Of a DNA stretch of 64,000 bases, positions 26,118 to 34,051 are shown piece after piece. The stretch is taken from assembly GCF_016429285.1 (NCBI RefSeq), contig NZ_JAELUI010000004.1, positions 1 to 64,000 on the forward strand, written 5' to 3'. This DNA comes from Ralstonia sp. ASV6. Its GTDB lineage: Bacteria > Pseudomonadota > Gammaproteobacteria > Burkholderiales > Burkholderiaceae. A program made the position numbers and the translations under genes. How positions within the stretch are numbered: the first letter of the stretch is position 1; the number at the start of each line of letters is the position of its first letter. The notes under the pieces were generated by a model. That model made no database searches. It had not been told where the DNA came from and worked only from the letters and a program-made list of their open reading frames with translations.

Positions 26118-27803
26118 ATGCGTTTAGCTGGATTGCTCGTTCGAAATTACAAGCAGGTCGGTGCCGAAGTGTGTGGTATTCGGATTGATGAGATTGTCGT
26201 CCTCGTCGGGAGGAATAACTCAGGGAAGTCGACGATTCTTGATGCATATGAGGTGTTTGCATCAGCCGGGAAGGAGCTGGACGAAAGCCACTTTCATGAT
26301 GGAGTAATAACAAATCCAATTGAAATTACCGGTGTCTTCAATTCTATTTCCCAAGAGGATGAAGATGTGATCGGTAAAAGGTGGGCGCACGATGATGGGG
26401 ATTATGGTAGGTGCATAAAAGTTCGTTGGATTTGGTCTGGGCCGGGCGTTAAAGGTCAGAAGCAGTCTTATGATCCTGCCACTGGAAACTTCGAGGATGG
26501 TGGCGTCGGCGGATGGGACTCATTGATTCAGAGTCGGATTCCTCAGCCAGTGCGAATTAGGCCGACCGACCCAGTCGATGCGACGCAGACCAAGATCGTT
26601 GGAATGCTGAAGGAGTATGTGAAATCTAGCCTTAGGGCGGATGCTGGTAGCACAAAGGCAGCATTTGATCAAATCGAACTTCTGGCAAAAAAGGTTTTTG
26701 ATGATTCGAGGGCGTCATTCGAGGATATCGCTCAAAGAATTACTGAAAATGTATCCCAAGTATTTCCTGGTACGACAATTGAGGTGGTGCCCCGATCTAA
26801 AGATGCCATCGATGAAAAATTAATAGCTGCGGACTCTTATATTCGCATAGGCACTTCCGGGAGTTCGGCAACGCCCTTGTTGCTGCAGGGCACTGGCCTG
26901 CAGCGTGCATTGCTTTGGTCTGCGTTATCGGTAATGTCAGAGGCCCCAGCTAAGAAGAAGCCGAAGGCTGTGGGCGATATTCAGCGAATTTTGCTCATTG
27001 ATGAGCCTGAAGCATTCCTTCACCCTCCTACGGTGAGAAATGCAAGGGAATCCCTCTACGATTTCGCACTAAATAATCCAGAGTGGCAGGTAATCGCCAC
27101 GACTCATTCGCCAATTTTTATAGATCTATCTAAAGACCATACAACAATTATTCGAGTCGATCCTGCGGTGGGTGAGCAGCATTTTGTTTCTACGGACATT
27201 ATCTCATTCGATAAAGATGAGAGAGAGAACATAAAGATGGTTCGTTCTTGTAATTCAGTCGTGAATGAGTTCTTTTTTTACGAGAACATTATTCTGGTTG
27301 AGGGACCAACGGAGCATCTCGTGGTCAAGCACGTTGCTGAGAAGCTTGGGTTGGAAGTTCATGTTATTGATTGCATGGGAAAGGGCAATATTCCTTTGTT
27401 TGCCCGTGTGTTGAATCAATTTAAGATGCCATATATCGTAATTCATGATTCCGATACTCCAAAATTCAAGCGTAAAGACACTATGGTTGCAAGCGGAACA
27501 TGGACGTTAAATGGAAAAATTCGCGACACGGTGCAGGAGGCGGGGATCGGAAAAATATTTACCCAATTCCCGCATTTTGAGGGGCAGTTTCTTGATGAAG
27601 AACTGACCGGGGGGAAGGTCGATCGTGCGCTTGATGTACTGTCAGACCAAGCTACCCCTGAATACAAAGTTATATTCGAAACATACAGTAGCGTACTCAA
27701 TCGCGACGTTGCGGTATTTACGACAACTGAAGCTGCTTTCGAAGCACGGAAGGCCGCCTATATTGACAGCAAGAAATTGCATGCAGACCCACATTGGGCA
27801 TAG
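26118..27803 (+). CDS. OLD-family ATP-dependent nuclease (ABC-ATPase plus TOPRIM)
   Basis: 561 residues from ATG 26118, which places the ATPase strand at the family position. Walker A is GRNNSGKST at 31-39 and Walker B is L-L-I-D-E-P-E-A-F-L-H-P. The C-terminal TOPRIM domain shows I-I-L-V-E-G-P-T-E-H and V-I-H-D-S-D-T. Relatives include phage P2 OLD and GajA. No UvrD-type helicase gene follows, so this looks like a stand-alone class 1 member. GC content is visibly lower, with many AAA/ATT codons, than any neighbour, a sign of recent acquisition. Probable anti-phage or plasmid-restriction function. Confidence 0.9.
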   Translation: MRLAGLLVRNYKQVGAEVCGIRIDEIVVLVGRNNSGKSTILDAYEVFASAGKELDESHFHDGVITNPIEITGVFNSISQEDEDVIGKRWAHDDGDYGRCIKVRWIWSGPGVKGQKQSYDPATGNFEDGGVGGWDSLIQSRIPQPVRIRPTDPVDATQTKIVGMLKEYVKSSLRADAGSTKAAFDQIELLAKKVFDDSRASFEDIAQRITENVSQVFPGTTIEVVPRSKDAIDEKLIAADSYIRIGTSGSSATPLLLQGTGLQRALLWSALSVMSEAPAKKKPKAVGDIQRILLIDEPEAFLHPPTVRNARESLYDFALNNPEWQVIATTHSPIFIDLSKDHTTIIRVDPAVGEQHFVSTDIISFDKDERENIKMVRSCNSVVNEFFFYENIILVEGPTEHLVVKHVAEKLGLEVHVIDCMGKGNIPLFARVLNQFKMPYIVIHDSDTPKFKRKDTMVASGTWTLNGKIRDTVQEAGIGKIFTQFPHFEGQFLDEELTGGKVDRALDVLSDQATPEYKVIFETYSSVLNRDVAVFTTTEAAFEARKAAYIDSKKLHADPHWA

Positions 27804-28106
27804 CGCTTGGTTTTGGTATCGATACCCTGCTAACCGAGCCCAGCTCAACTTGCGCTGCCTTACTAGCGAACGCTAAACTCACTCCCGCTGCGCAAACAAT
27901 CGCAGCCGAGACTGCAATCTCGATCGTTCCTGTCCGGAAGAAACTCAGGTTTCTACCGCTGTCGTCGTTCGCCCTACGGGCGGGCCCGACAGGGAGGGCT
28001 TCGGCCCTGCCGTCATGACAGTAACGTCGGTATTGCAGACCTTGTCGTGTGCCCGCCCACCCTCACCGGTGGGTGGCTCCCCACTCAATCAGCAGAGGGC
28101 AAGACA
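27804..28106. other. Non-coding edge of the accessory island
   Basis: About 300 bases with no credible gene. A hairpin AGGGC-TTCG-GCCCT lies near 27997-28010, and CCCACC/GGTGGG flanks 28056-28074, just ahead of two small overlapping genes. GC content rises back to the genomic level here. I could not find flanking direct repeats marking an insertion end. Confidence 0.4.
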
Positions 28107-28211
28107 ATGGATCAACCGACCCAAGCCGTACCCACCGCACGCGGGCATCGCCCCGCACGTTCTCTTCTCACCCGCATCGCGCAACACCCTCCCTCCGGAG
28201 GCGCCCGATGA
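28107..28211 (+). CDS. Small basic leader-like ORF, 34 aa
   Basis: ATG 28107 follows CAGAGGG at a suitable distance. The peptide is Pro/Arg-rich (T-A-R-G-H-R-P-A-R-S-L-L-T-R-I-A-Q-H-P-P) and its TGA overlaps the ATG of the next gene as ATGA. That coupling is the main reason to list it. No family recognised; it may only serve to couple translation. Confidence 0.4.
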   Translation: MDQPTQAVPTARGHRPARSLLTRIAQHPPSGGAR

Positions 28212-28486
28212 GCCTTGAAACCAAGCGCGACTATTTGCAAGGCGCCCTGAGCGGCCGAGATTTTCTGCGCCGCACGCAGGCGGGCCTGAAACTGCATCGC
28301 CAGTTCGAGCCCAAGACGCTGCGCTGGGAATACCAGCTCCACATCCAAGACAAGCCCGCCGAATATCAGGCCGGGTTTCTGGATGCGATTGGCGCGTACA
28401 TGCTGACCACGCTGGAGGGCGTGCTGGTCGACCTGTACCGGTGGGAAATCCTGCGCGTGCTGGAACACGCAAATCAGCAGAAATAA
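28208..28486 (+). CDS. Conserved-looking hypothetical protein, 92 aa
   Basis: 92 residues from ATG 28208 within an ATGA overlap, with CCGGAGG upstream inside the preceding small ORF. Starts M-S-L-E-T-K-R-D-Y-L-Q-G-A-L-S-G and contains K-T-L-R-W-E-Y-Q-L-H-I and an amphipathic C-terminal helix (T-L-E-G-V-L-V-D-L-Y-R-W-E-I-L-R-V). No signal peptide or membrane helix. I do not recognise the family. Its place at the end of the nuclease-bearing island suggests mobile-element origin. Confidence 0.6.
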   Translation: MSLETKRDYLQGALSGRDFLRRTQAGLKLHRQFEPKTLRWEYQLHIQDKPAEYQAGFLDAIGAYMLTTLEGVLVDLYRWEILRVLEHANQQK

Positions 28487-28706
28487 AAGAACAGCAGTAA
28501 AGGCGACCCCGAGACGGGCGGGGTAGCAAGCGCAATCTCGCGCGCGCCAAGAATCGGTGCGGCCGATAACCGATAACCGATCGCCGATAGCCCGACGTAC
28601 CCCCGGCCCTTCACAGTGCGGCCCAGCTGGCTTGCCAGGCCGATGCGTTTACGTTGACGCGGCTGAATGCGCTTCCGGGCTGTTTCAAGCGGCCCAAGCC
28701 CGAACA

Positions 28707-29471
28707 TCAGGCGCGGTTGATCGATACCCCTCCGTCAACCAGCAGCGCTCCGCCGGTCATGAATGAAGAGGCGCTGGAAGCCATGTAGAGAACCGACTGC
28801 GCAAGTTCTTCCGGCGTTGCAATGCGCTTGAGCGCATGCAGCCCCGCCACATGGGCCATTGCTTCGGGCGACGCACTCATGGTGCGCCCCATCGGGGTGT
28901 CGACTCCACCGGGGAGGATTGCGTTGACGCGAATGGCCTTGGGCCCAAACTCCGCGGCAAGTGACTGGGTCAACCCGATCAATCCTGACTTGCTGGCAGC
29001 GTAGGCTGCCACGCCAGGAAAGCCGACGGTGTACCCAACAAAAGTCGAAGTGAAGATCAGGCTTCCGGCGCCACGAAGCATCATCGCCGGGATCTGATGC
29101 TTGGCGCCGAGGAACGCGCTTGTGAGATTGGTGGCAATCGTCTCGCTCCAACCCGTCTCGGATATTTCTGGCGTGGGCCCCATTTCACCAAGCGTGCCCG
29201 CGTTGTTGAACGCAATGTCCAGACCGCCAAAGCGGTCAACGGCCGTCTGAACAAGGGTCTGCGCATATGTCTCATCTCTGACATCGCCCGCGACATATGT
29301 CGCCGTTCCGCCATGTGCGGTGATGTCGTCCACAAGGCTTTCCAGCTCAGCCTTGCGACGGGCGGCAACTACTACCGCCGCGCCCTCGCGTGCGAAAAGC
29401 AATGCCGTCGCGCGTCCAATTCCGGAACTGGCACCGGTGATGATGGCGACCTTGTTTGCAAGCACGTTCAT
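28707..29471 (-). CDS. SDR-family oxidoreductase
   Basis: 254 residues, a complete classical short-chain dehydrogenase: cofactor loop T-G-A-S-S-G-I-G at residues 13-20, N-N-A-G at about 89-92, catalytic Ser in S-T-F-V-G, and Y-A-A-S-K with catalytic Tyr and Lys. It ends with the usual TGGALLVDGG. NAD(P)-dependent oxidation or reduction of an alcohol or ketone; the substrate is not readable. It stands alone, with the 220 bases on its 3' side free of genes. Confidence 0.9.
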   Translation of the reverse strand: MNVLANKVAIITGASSGIGRATALLFAREGAAVVVAARRKAELESLVDDITAHGGTATYVAGDVRDETYAQTLVQTAVDRFGGLDIAFNNAGTLGEMGPTPEISETGWSETIATNLTSAFLGAKHQIPAMMLRGAGSLIFTSTFVGYTVGFPGVAAYAASKSGLIGLTQSLAAEFGPKAIRVNAILPGGVDTPMGRTMSASPEAMAHVAGLHALKRIATPEELAQSVLYMASSASSFMTGGALLVDGGVSINRA

Positions 29472-29644
29472 TGTCGTTTCTCATGTTCGGATTGATCAGC
29501 GGCCAGTCTGATCGCACCTCGACGCGCGGGCATTCCGTTTCTTGCTATTGAATTTGGGCAGGAATCTTCATGGCTAGCGGCTGGCCAAGATTGGCACGTG
29601 GTCTTGATGCCCGCCGCTGTTCCGGCGCGGCCGGCCATCTTGTG

Positions 29645-29920
29645 GAGCGCAGAGGCCCGACCGTCGAGCAAAAAGCTTCAAGCGCCGAGCTCCAACACGC
29701 AAGCGCGGAGCAAAAAGACGCGACTGCTGAGCTCAAAGCGCCAGGCACCGAGTTCGGAGCCTTGATGTGTCCGCGCGAAAAACCTCAACCGCTGGGCGTT
29801 GAGCCCGGAGCGCAGAGCAAAAAGCGCCGAACGCCGAGATAAAAGGTCGAACGTCGGAGCGCAGAGCCCCAAAGTTTGAGCGAAAAAGAGTCGAACGCCG
29901 GGTTCAGAACCCCAAACGCC
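29645..29920. repeat. Degenerate 21-bp tandem repeat array
   Basis: Units starting GAGC recur every 21 bases at 29645, 29666, 29687, 29708, 29729 and 29750, then after a disturbed stretch at 29815, 29836, 29857 and 29878 (22 bases), with a last unit at 29900. Two unit types appear: A, about GAGCAAAAAGCGTCGAACGCC, split here as GAGCAAAAAGC plus GTCGAACGCC, and B, about GAGCGCAGAG plus CCCCAAACGTT. One plus-strand frame (29570-29842) would read as a heptad series (A-E-Q-K-x-A-S, A-E-L-x), but it has no ribosome site or family similarity. I therefore call the array non-coding. It fills most of the 548-base gap between the SDR gene and the next gene. Confidence 0.8.
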
Positions 29921-30019
29921 ACGTTCCGCACACCGTTGGTGTGTCGTGAAGCACGGCATGCGTCGCCAAACAGCCGAAGGTGCGCGGTCAATGCGTCGCG
30001 TGCCCCACGCAACACCCGG

Positions 30020-30583
30020 TCAACCCCGGTACTTGCCGACAAAGTGCTCGCACTTGCCAACGCGCCTCAGGTTGGCCGCCCATTGGTACAGCGCTTCGAC
30101 AAGGCCTTTGTTCACCGTCACTGGCTGATCATCCACGCGGCCAAGCAGGGCGGCTTGGTCTGGGTAGGGCTTCTCAAGCAGGAGCCGAATCTGGCCGCCG
30201 CCACTCAACGTCAGATAGATCGCTTCCCGTGGCTCGAACTGCGGCGAGAACGTGGCGTGGCGCAAGCCAGCGCCGTCCACGGCCTCTGCAAGCTTGGCAA
30301 TGAGCGCCGTGTCTTCGGTGGTGTATTCGCAGCCAGCCTGCTTCAGGCGGTCTTCGTCCATGGTCCTGAGCGGTAACAGGGCGGGGTCGGTCAGGTACAG
30401 CGTGGCGGCCGTCGCCTTGTGCATCCGCGTGCTCAGGCCGTCGAGCGCCCAGTAGTCGTGGTTGGCGTTGGCCTTGATAACGGGCTCCGTGCTGGCCAGC
30501 TCCGTTGTGGCTTGCGCGAATGCCGCCTGGCTCATGGCGCAAGCGCAAGCGCAGGCCAAGGCCAGAGAGATGATTGTGCGCAT
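30020..30583 (-). CDS. Exported protein of unknown function
   Basis: 187 residues from ATG 30583, with GAGGGGGC eight bases upstream. A Sec signal (I-I-S-L-A-L-A-C-A-C-A-C-A-M-S-Q-A-A-F-A-Q-A) occupies residues 3-25, so the mature protein is periplasmic or secreted. The mature part has two Cys that could pair (A-G-C-E-Y and G-K-C-E-H) and a segment L-T-L-S-G-G-G-Q-I-R-L-L-L. No family recognised. No operon partner. Confidence 0.75.
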   Translation of the reverse strand: MRTIISLALACACACAMSQAAFAQATTELASTEPVIKANANHDYWALDGLSTRMHKATAATLYLTDPALLPLRTMDEDRLKQAGCEYTTEDTALIAKLAEAVDGAGLRHATFSPQFEPREAIYLTLSGGGQIRLLLEKPYPDQAALLGRVDDQPVTVNKGLVEALYQWAANLRRVGKCEHFVGKYRG

Positions 30584-30663
30584 CAAGTTTCGCCCCCTCG
30601 AAACATGCAATGTTGTTGTGCCGTGGATCTTAGACTGGCGACGTGGCCGATTTGGTTACGGAC

Positions 30664-31671
30664 TCACAACTTCCCGATCTGCAACCACTGCACGGAGGGG
30701 TGTTCTCCGGGCACCGTCTCCGGAAGCACGGTATGCGCCAGTCGCAAACCGCGTGCGGAATTGGCAAGCCACACCACCGCATCCCGAGTCGTGCGGTTGC
30801 CGACCACGTAAGCGCGAAACCCAGGGCCGTGCCCCCAATGGAAGAAGCACTGCTGCGCGGGCTCTAATCCCCAGCCCAGGCCCCACGCAACGTTTGGGTC
30901 GGGCGGGTTGGTGCCTGACAAGTCCTCCGCGTTGTCACCCTGGCGCACCTGCACCGCGGGCGCAAACCACTGCGCGTAAGAACGGCTGGAGAGTCCCTCC
31001 GCATGCAGCACAGCGCGGACAAAGCGCAGGTAGTCCGATGCGGTGGTCAGAAGCGACCACGATGCCTGCGCCGCTTCCACGCGGCGCTTGGGCACGGGTT
31101 CGCCCTCCCACTCGTGCCCTTGGGCGTGATTGGCGGCAAAGCGGTCTTGCCATTCCAGGCTTGAGTGCGCCATGCCAAGCGGCGCGAAAACCCGCTCACG
31201 GGCAAGCGTCTCCAGCGGGCGCCCTGTTACAGCCTGCATCGCACGCTGCAGCCAGGCGAATGCGCTGCTGCCATAGCTGAACCGCTCACCCGGCGCGAAG
31301 TAGGTCTGCAAAGGCGCGGCTTCCCGCACGATGTTGGGCAGTCCGCTGGTGTGCGTCAGCACGTGCCGGCTCGTGATGCGGTGGGCGCGGGGGTCGTTGG
31401 GCACGTATTCGCCGCAGAGGTCCAGCAGCGGTATGTCCAGGTGCAGCAACCCTTCGTCAACCAGCTGCAGGGCAATGAAGGAGACCAGTGGCTTGGTAAG
31501 TGAGGCGGCCTCGAACACCGTCTGCGCGTCGACTGGGCTTGGGTCGTGCGCGCCTCGAATCCCGAAGCAACGTTCCGTGATGACGTTGCCCGATCGCAGG
31601 GTTGCGATTGACACGCCGGGGATGCTGCTGGCAGCCGTCGTTGCTTCGAGCCATGCGTCCAGGGTGGTCAT
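30664..31671 (-). CDS. Serine hydrolase of the beta-lactamase class C/EstB family
   Basis: 335 residues from ATG 31671, inside an ATGA overlap with the upstream fragment. The nucleophile motif S-x-x-K is S-L-T-K (in F-E-A-A-S-L-T-K-P-L), the second motif reads Y-G-S rather than Y-x-N (F-S-Y-G-S-S-A-F), and the third is H-G-P-G in place of K-T-G (W-G-H-G-P-G-F). This fits esterase-type members better than true AmpC enzymes. No signal peptide, so probably a cytoplasmic esterase or peptidase. Confidence 0.88.
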   Translation of the reverse strand: MTTLDAWLEATTAASSIPGVSIATLRSGNVITERCFGIRGAHDPSPVDAQTVFEAASLTKPLVSFIALQLVDEGLLHLDIPLLDLCGEYVPNDPRAHRITSRHVLTHTSGLPNIVREAAPLQTYFAPGERFSYGSSAFAWLQRAMQAVTGRPLETLARERVFAPLGMAHSSLEWQDRFAANHAQGHEWEGEPVPKRRVEAAQASWSLLTTASDYLRFVRAVLHAEGLSSRSYAQWFAPAVQVRQGDNAEDLSGTNPPDPNVAWGLGWGLEPAQQCFFHWGHGPGFRAYVVGNRTTRDAVVWLANSARGLRLAHTVLPETVPGEHPSVQWLQIGKL

Positions 31672-31898
31672 TGCTGAGCCGGGGTTCGTGGGGGTAGTGC
31701 CGCAACCCCCCTGGCAGCAAAGCCGGCTGCTTGCAGGTGTGCAAAGCCAGACCACGCGCCTTCCGACCCGTGCAGCACCAGCACATGGGGCACGCGAGTA
31801 TTCCCAGGGGGCTCATAGAGGCGGCCAAGGCCGGGGAGGTCCACGATCATGAACGGCTGCGTCGCCATGCGATGGCCGGCGTTGTTGGGCGGTGGCAA
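31668..31898 (-). pseudogene. N-terminal fragment of an alpha/beta hydrolase (BAAT/thioester-hydrolase-like)
   Basis: 76 codons from TTG 31898, preceded by AGGGAGG at five bases. P-H-V-L-V-L-H-G-S-E-G-A-W-S-G followed by A-A-G-F-A-A-R-G-V-A-A-L-P is the first strand and oxyanion region of a BAAT-type hydrolase. The frame then stops, without nucleophile elbow, Asp or His. Its stop overlaps the start of the serine hydrolase (ATGA). The rest of the enzyme has been lost, leaving a translated leader that couples to the next gene. Confidence 0.65.
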
Positions 31899-32004
31899 GT
31901 GGGCCTCCCTATCTCTATCTATTGGATTGAAGGAATCGTGACCGATACGCTCGCGCGATTCTGCTGCCAGCCTGTGTCGATGTCACGCCCCACGTGAGGC
32001 CAAC

Positions 32005-32466
32005 ATGCACCCACCCTATCCAGGCAGTTGCCTGTGCGGCAACGTCAAGTACCAGCTCATTGCCGATCCGCTCACGTTCTACGTCTGCCACTGCACGATG
32101 TGCCAGCGCCGCACCGGCGGCGCGGCGCTCCCCGTGATGTGGGTCCGGCGCTCGGATCTGGAGATTCTGGAGGGCCACGCAACGCTCGCCGAGTTCGACC
32201 TCGGCAACGGCCACACCCGGCGCGCCCGCATCTGCCCGCGTTGCGACACGCGCCTATGGGCCGAGCCGCTGGATAAACCGCATATCGCCCTGCTCAGGCC
32301 CGGCACGCTGGCGCATCAGCAAGCCTTCGCGCCCATCGCGCACGTGTACACGCGCAGCAAGCAGCCGTGGTTTCTCATCCCGCCCGGTGTGGCGCAGTTT
32401 GAGACGTATCCGGCAGAGCAGGAGGAGTTGGTGCGGTTGTGGCGGGTGGAGAGGGGGGAGGCTTGA
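32005..32466 (+). CDS. GFA/CENP-V family zinc protein (glutathione-dependent formaldehyde-activating-like)
   Basis: 153 residues. The zinc ligands of the GFA fold are present: Cys9 and Cys11 (G-S-C-L-C-G-N-V), Cys28, Cys30 and Cys33 (V-C-H-C-T-M-C-Q-R-R-T-G-G), and Cys77/Cys80 (I-C-P-R-C-D-T-R-L-W). Family members bind glutathione adducts or simply zinc; the true activity of most is unknown. Converges with the diguanylate-cyclase-like gene, 10 bases away. Confidence 0.88.
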   Translation: MHPPYPGSCLCGNVKYQLIADPLTFYVCHCTMCQRRTGGAALPVMWVRRSDLEILEGHATLAEFDLGNGHTRRARICPRCDTRLWAEPLDKPHIALLRPGTLAHQQAFAPIAHVYTRSKQPWFLIPPGVAQFETYPAEQEELVRLWRVERGEA

Positions 32467-32476
32467 TGCTGTCCAG

Positions 32477-33913
32477 CTACACCGCCACCACCCCCCGCCC
32501 CAACTGCGCAGGCACCGGCACCACAACCACCCGGTTGCCTCCATCCGCCTTGGCCATCTGCAGCGCGCTCTCGGCCACCTTGGTGAACGCTTGCGGCGCC
32601 ACGCCTTCCTGCGCCCATCCGCTCGCCACACCCACGCTCACGGTCACGTGGTCTGCCACGCTGGAGCTTGCGTGCGGTATGGCCAGCGCGGCCACGGCGT
32701 CGCACAGGCGCTGCGCAATCTTGGCTGCCGTGGCCATGTCGATGTTCGGCAGCAGCACGGCAAACGCATCGCCGTTGTAGCGGGTGACCACGTTGCTGTC
32801 GCGCTGCATCTGTTTGGTCAGGCATTGCGCAACGGCGGTCAGGCACTGGTCGCCCAGGATCGGGCCGTAGCACTCGTTGTAGTCTTTGAAGACGTCGATA
32901 TCGACAGCCAGCAATGACAGCGGTGCCTCCCAATGCGCACCGTGCCGCCAGGCTTCGTTCATGGCAGTCTCAAAGGCCCGGCGGTTGGGGATACCGGTCA
33001 TCGGGTCGGTGGCGGCCAGGCGTTTGAGTTCTGCGCGGGCGGCAGCCAGGCGCGAGTGCAGGACGCTGTTTTCGATCAGCAGCAGCAAGAGGACAAAGCT
33101 TGCGCCCAGTAGCCCGAATGCGCGCCCGACATAGAAGCCGAGGTCGTAGCGCCCGGCGTTGAACACGGCGCTGAGGGCGACATCGCAAATCCAGACGCAC
33201 AGCACCACCAGCAGCCAGATGTCGAGGGTCAGGTGTGGCTTGCTACGCCACAGCACGATCAGGGCCACCATGCAGCACAGCCACGTTGTGCCGGCCACCA
33301 CGGTTTGAGCGGGTCCATAACGATTGCCCACCATAAAGGCCGGTAGCAGATGTTCGCCCGCCGTGGCCAACGCCACGCATGCGGCGGATGCCCCCAGCAC
33401 AGCAGCCACGACGAGCAACACTGTGCCGCGCGCGAGCGGGGCTTCGATAAACCGGTCGGGCTCCCGGTCTTCACGCACCTTCAGCACGGCATACACCATC
33501 ACGAACAACGGAAAGCCCGCATGCCAGAACATGTAGATCCAGGCGGTGCTTTGCGGCCCCGCGCCCAGCAGCCCGTCGTGCGAAAACAGCCCGGGGAACG
33601 ACAGCAGGTGCCCGATGGCAGTGGTTGCCGTGAATAGATAGCCGCTGGCCAGCGCCAGCATGGCGCGTGAACGTGTGATGGCAAATTGCCCGAACAGCAG
33701 GGCGGCCGTAATCAGGTCATTGAGAATGAGTGCTGATTCGTACGTGGGGATGAACGAGGGGAGCGGTGCCAATTGCACCTTGGCAAATGGCAATGCCGAG
33801 ATGAGGACCACCAGTGACAGCAACGCCACCGCCTGTGCCGCCAGATAGGTCCTGCGCCCCGGAGACAGGCTCAGCAACAAGCCCGGCTGCACTTCAAGAT
33901 GTCCCGATCTCAA
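32477..33913 (-). CDS. MASE4-GGDEF protein with degenerate GGDEF signature
   Basis: 478 residues. Residues about 20-285 contain eight predicted membrane helices of a MASE4-type sensor. The GGDEF domain follows (about 300-465): D-P-M-T-G-I-P-N-R-R-A-F, D-I-D-V-F-K-D-Y-N-E-C-Y-G, then R-Y-N-G-D-A-F where active cyclases have G-G-(D/E)-E-F. Both the first Gly and the catalytic Glu are changed, so diguanylate cyclase activity is doubtful; a receptor or regulatory role is possible. No EAL domain. Confidence 0.88.
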   Translation of the reverse strand: MRSGHLEVQPGLLLSLSPGRRTYLAAQAVALLSLVVLISALPFAKVQLAPLPSFIPTYESALILNDLITAALLFGQFAITRSRAMLALASGYLFTATTAIGHLLSFPGLFSHDGLLGAGPQSTAWIYMFWHAGFPLFVMVYAVLKVREDREPDRFIEAPLARGTVLLVVAAVLGASAACVALATAGEHLLPAFMVGNRYGPAQTVVAGTTWLCCMVALIVLWRSKPHLTLDIWLLVVLCVWICDVALSAVFNAGRYDLGFYVGRAFGLLGASFVLLLLLIENSVLHSRLAAARAELKRLAATDPMTGIPNRRAFETAMNEAWRHGAHWEAPLSLLAVDIDVFKDYNECYGPILGDQCLTAVAQCLTKQMQRDSNVVTRYNGDAFAVLLPNIDMATAAKIAQRLCDAVAALAIPHASSSVADHVTVSVGVASGWAQEGVAPQAFTKVAESALQMAKADGGNRVVVVPVPAQLGRGVVAV

Positions 33914-34051
33914 AATGGCCCCCTTGTAGCGGTGACTGCGTCACTCGTCTTATTGCATCGCGCGGCTGTTGTCGTGCGGGGTGTCTGTGTCCGCCAAAGG
34001 CCTTGCGTGCCATCGATGCCTACCCATCGTTGATAGTCACGAGGGGGGCCG

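Noticed and set aside
26118-27803. Gabija system (GajA)
   Set aside because: The OLD/TOPRIM protein resembles GajA, but no UvrD-like GajB gene follows.
29570-29842. Heptad-repeat coiled-coil protein over the 21-bp array
   Set aside because: No ribosome site, no family similarity, and minus-strand frames are equally open; the frame simply follows the 21-bp DNA period.
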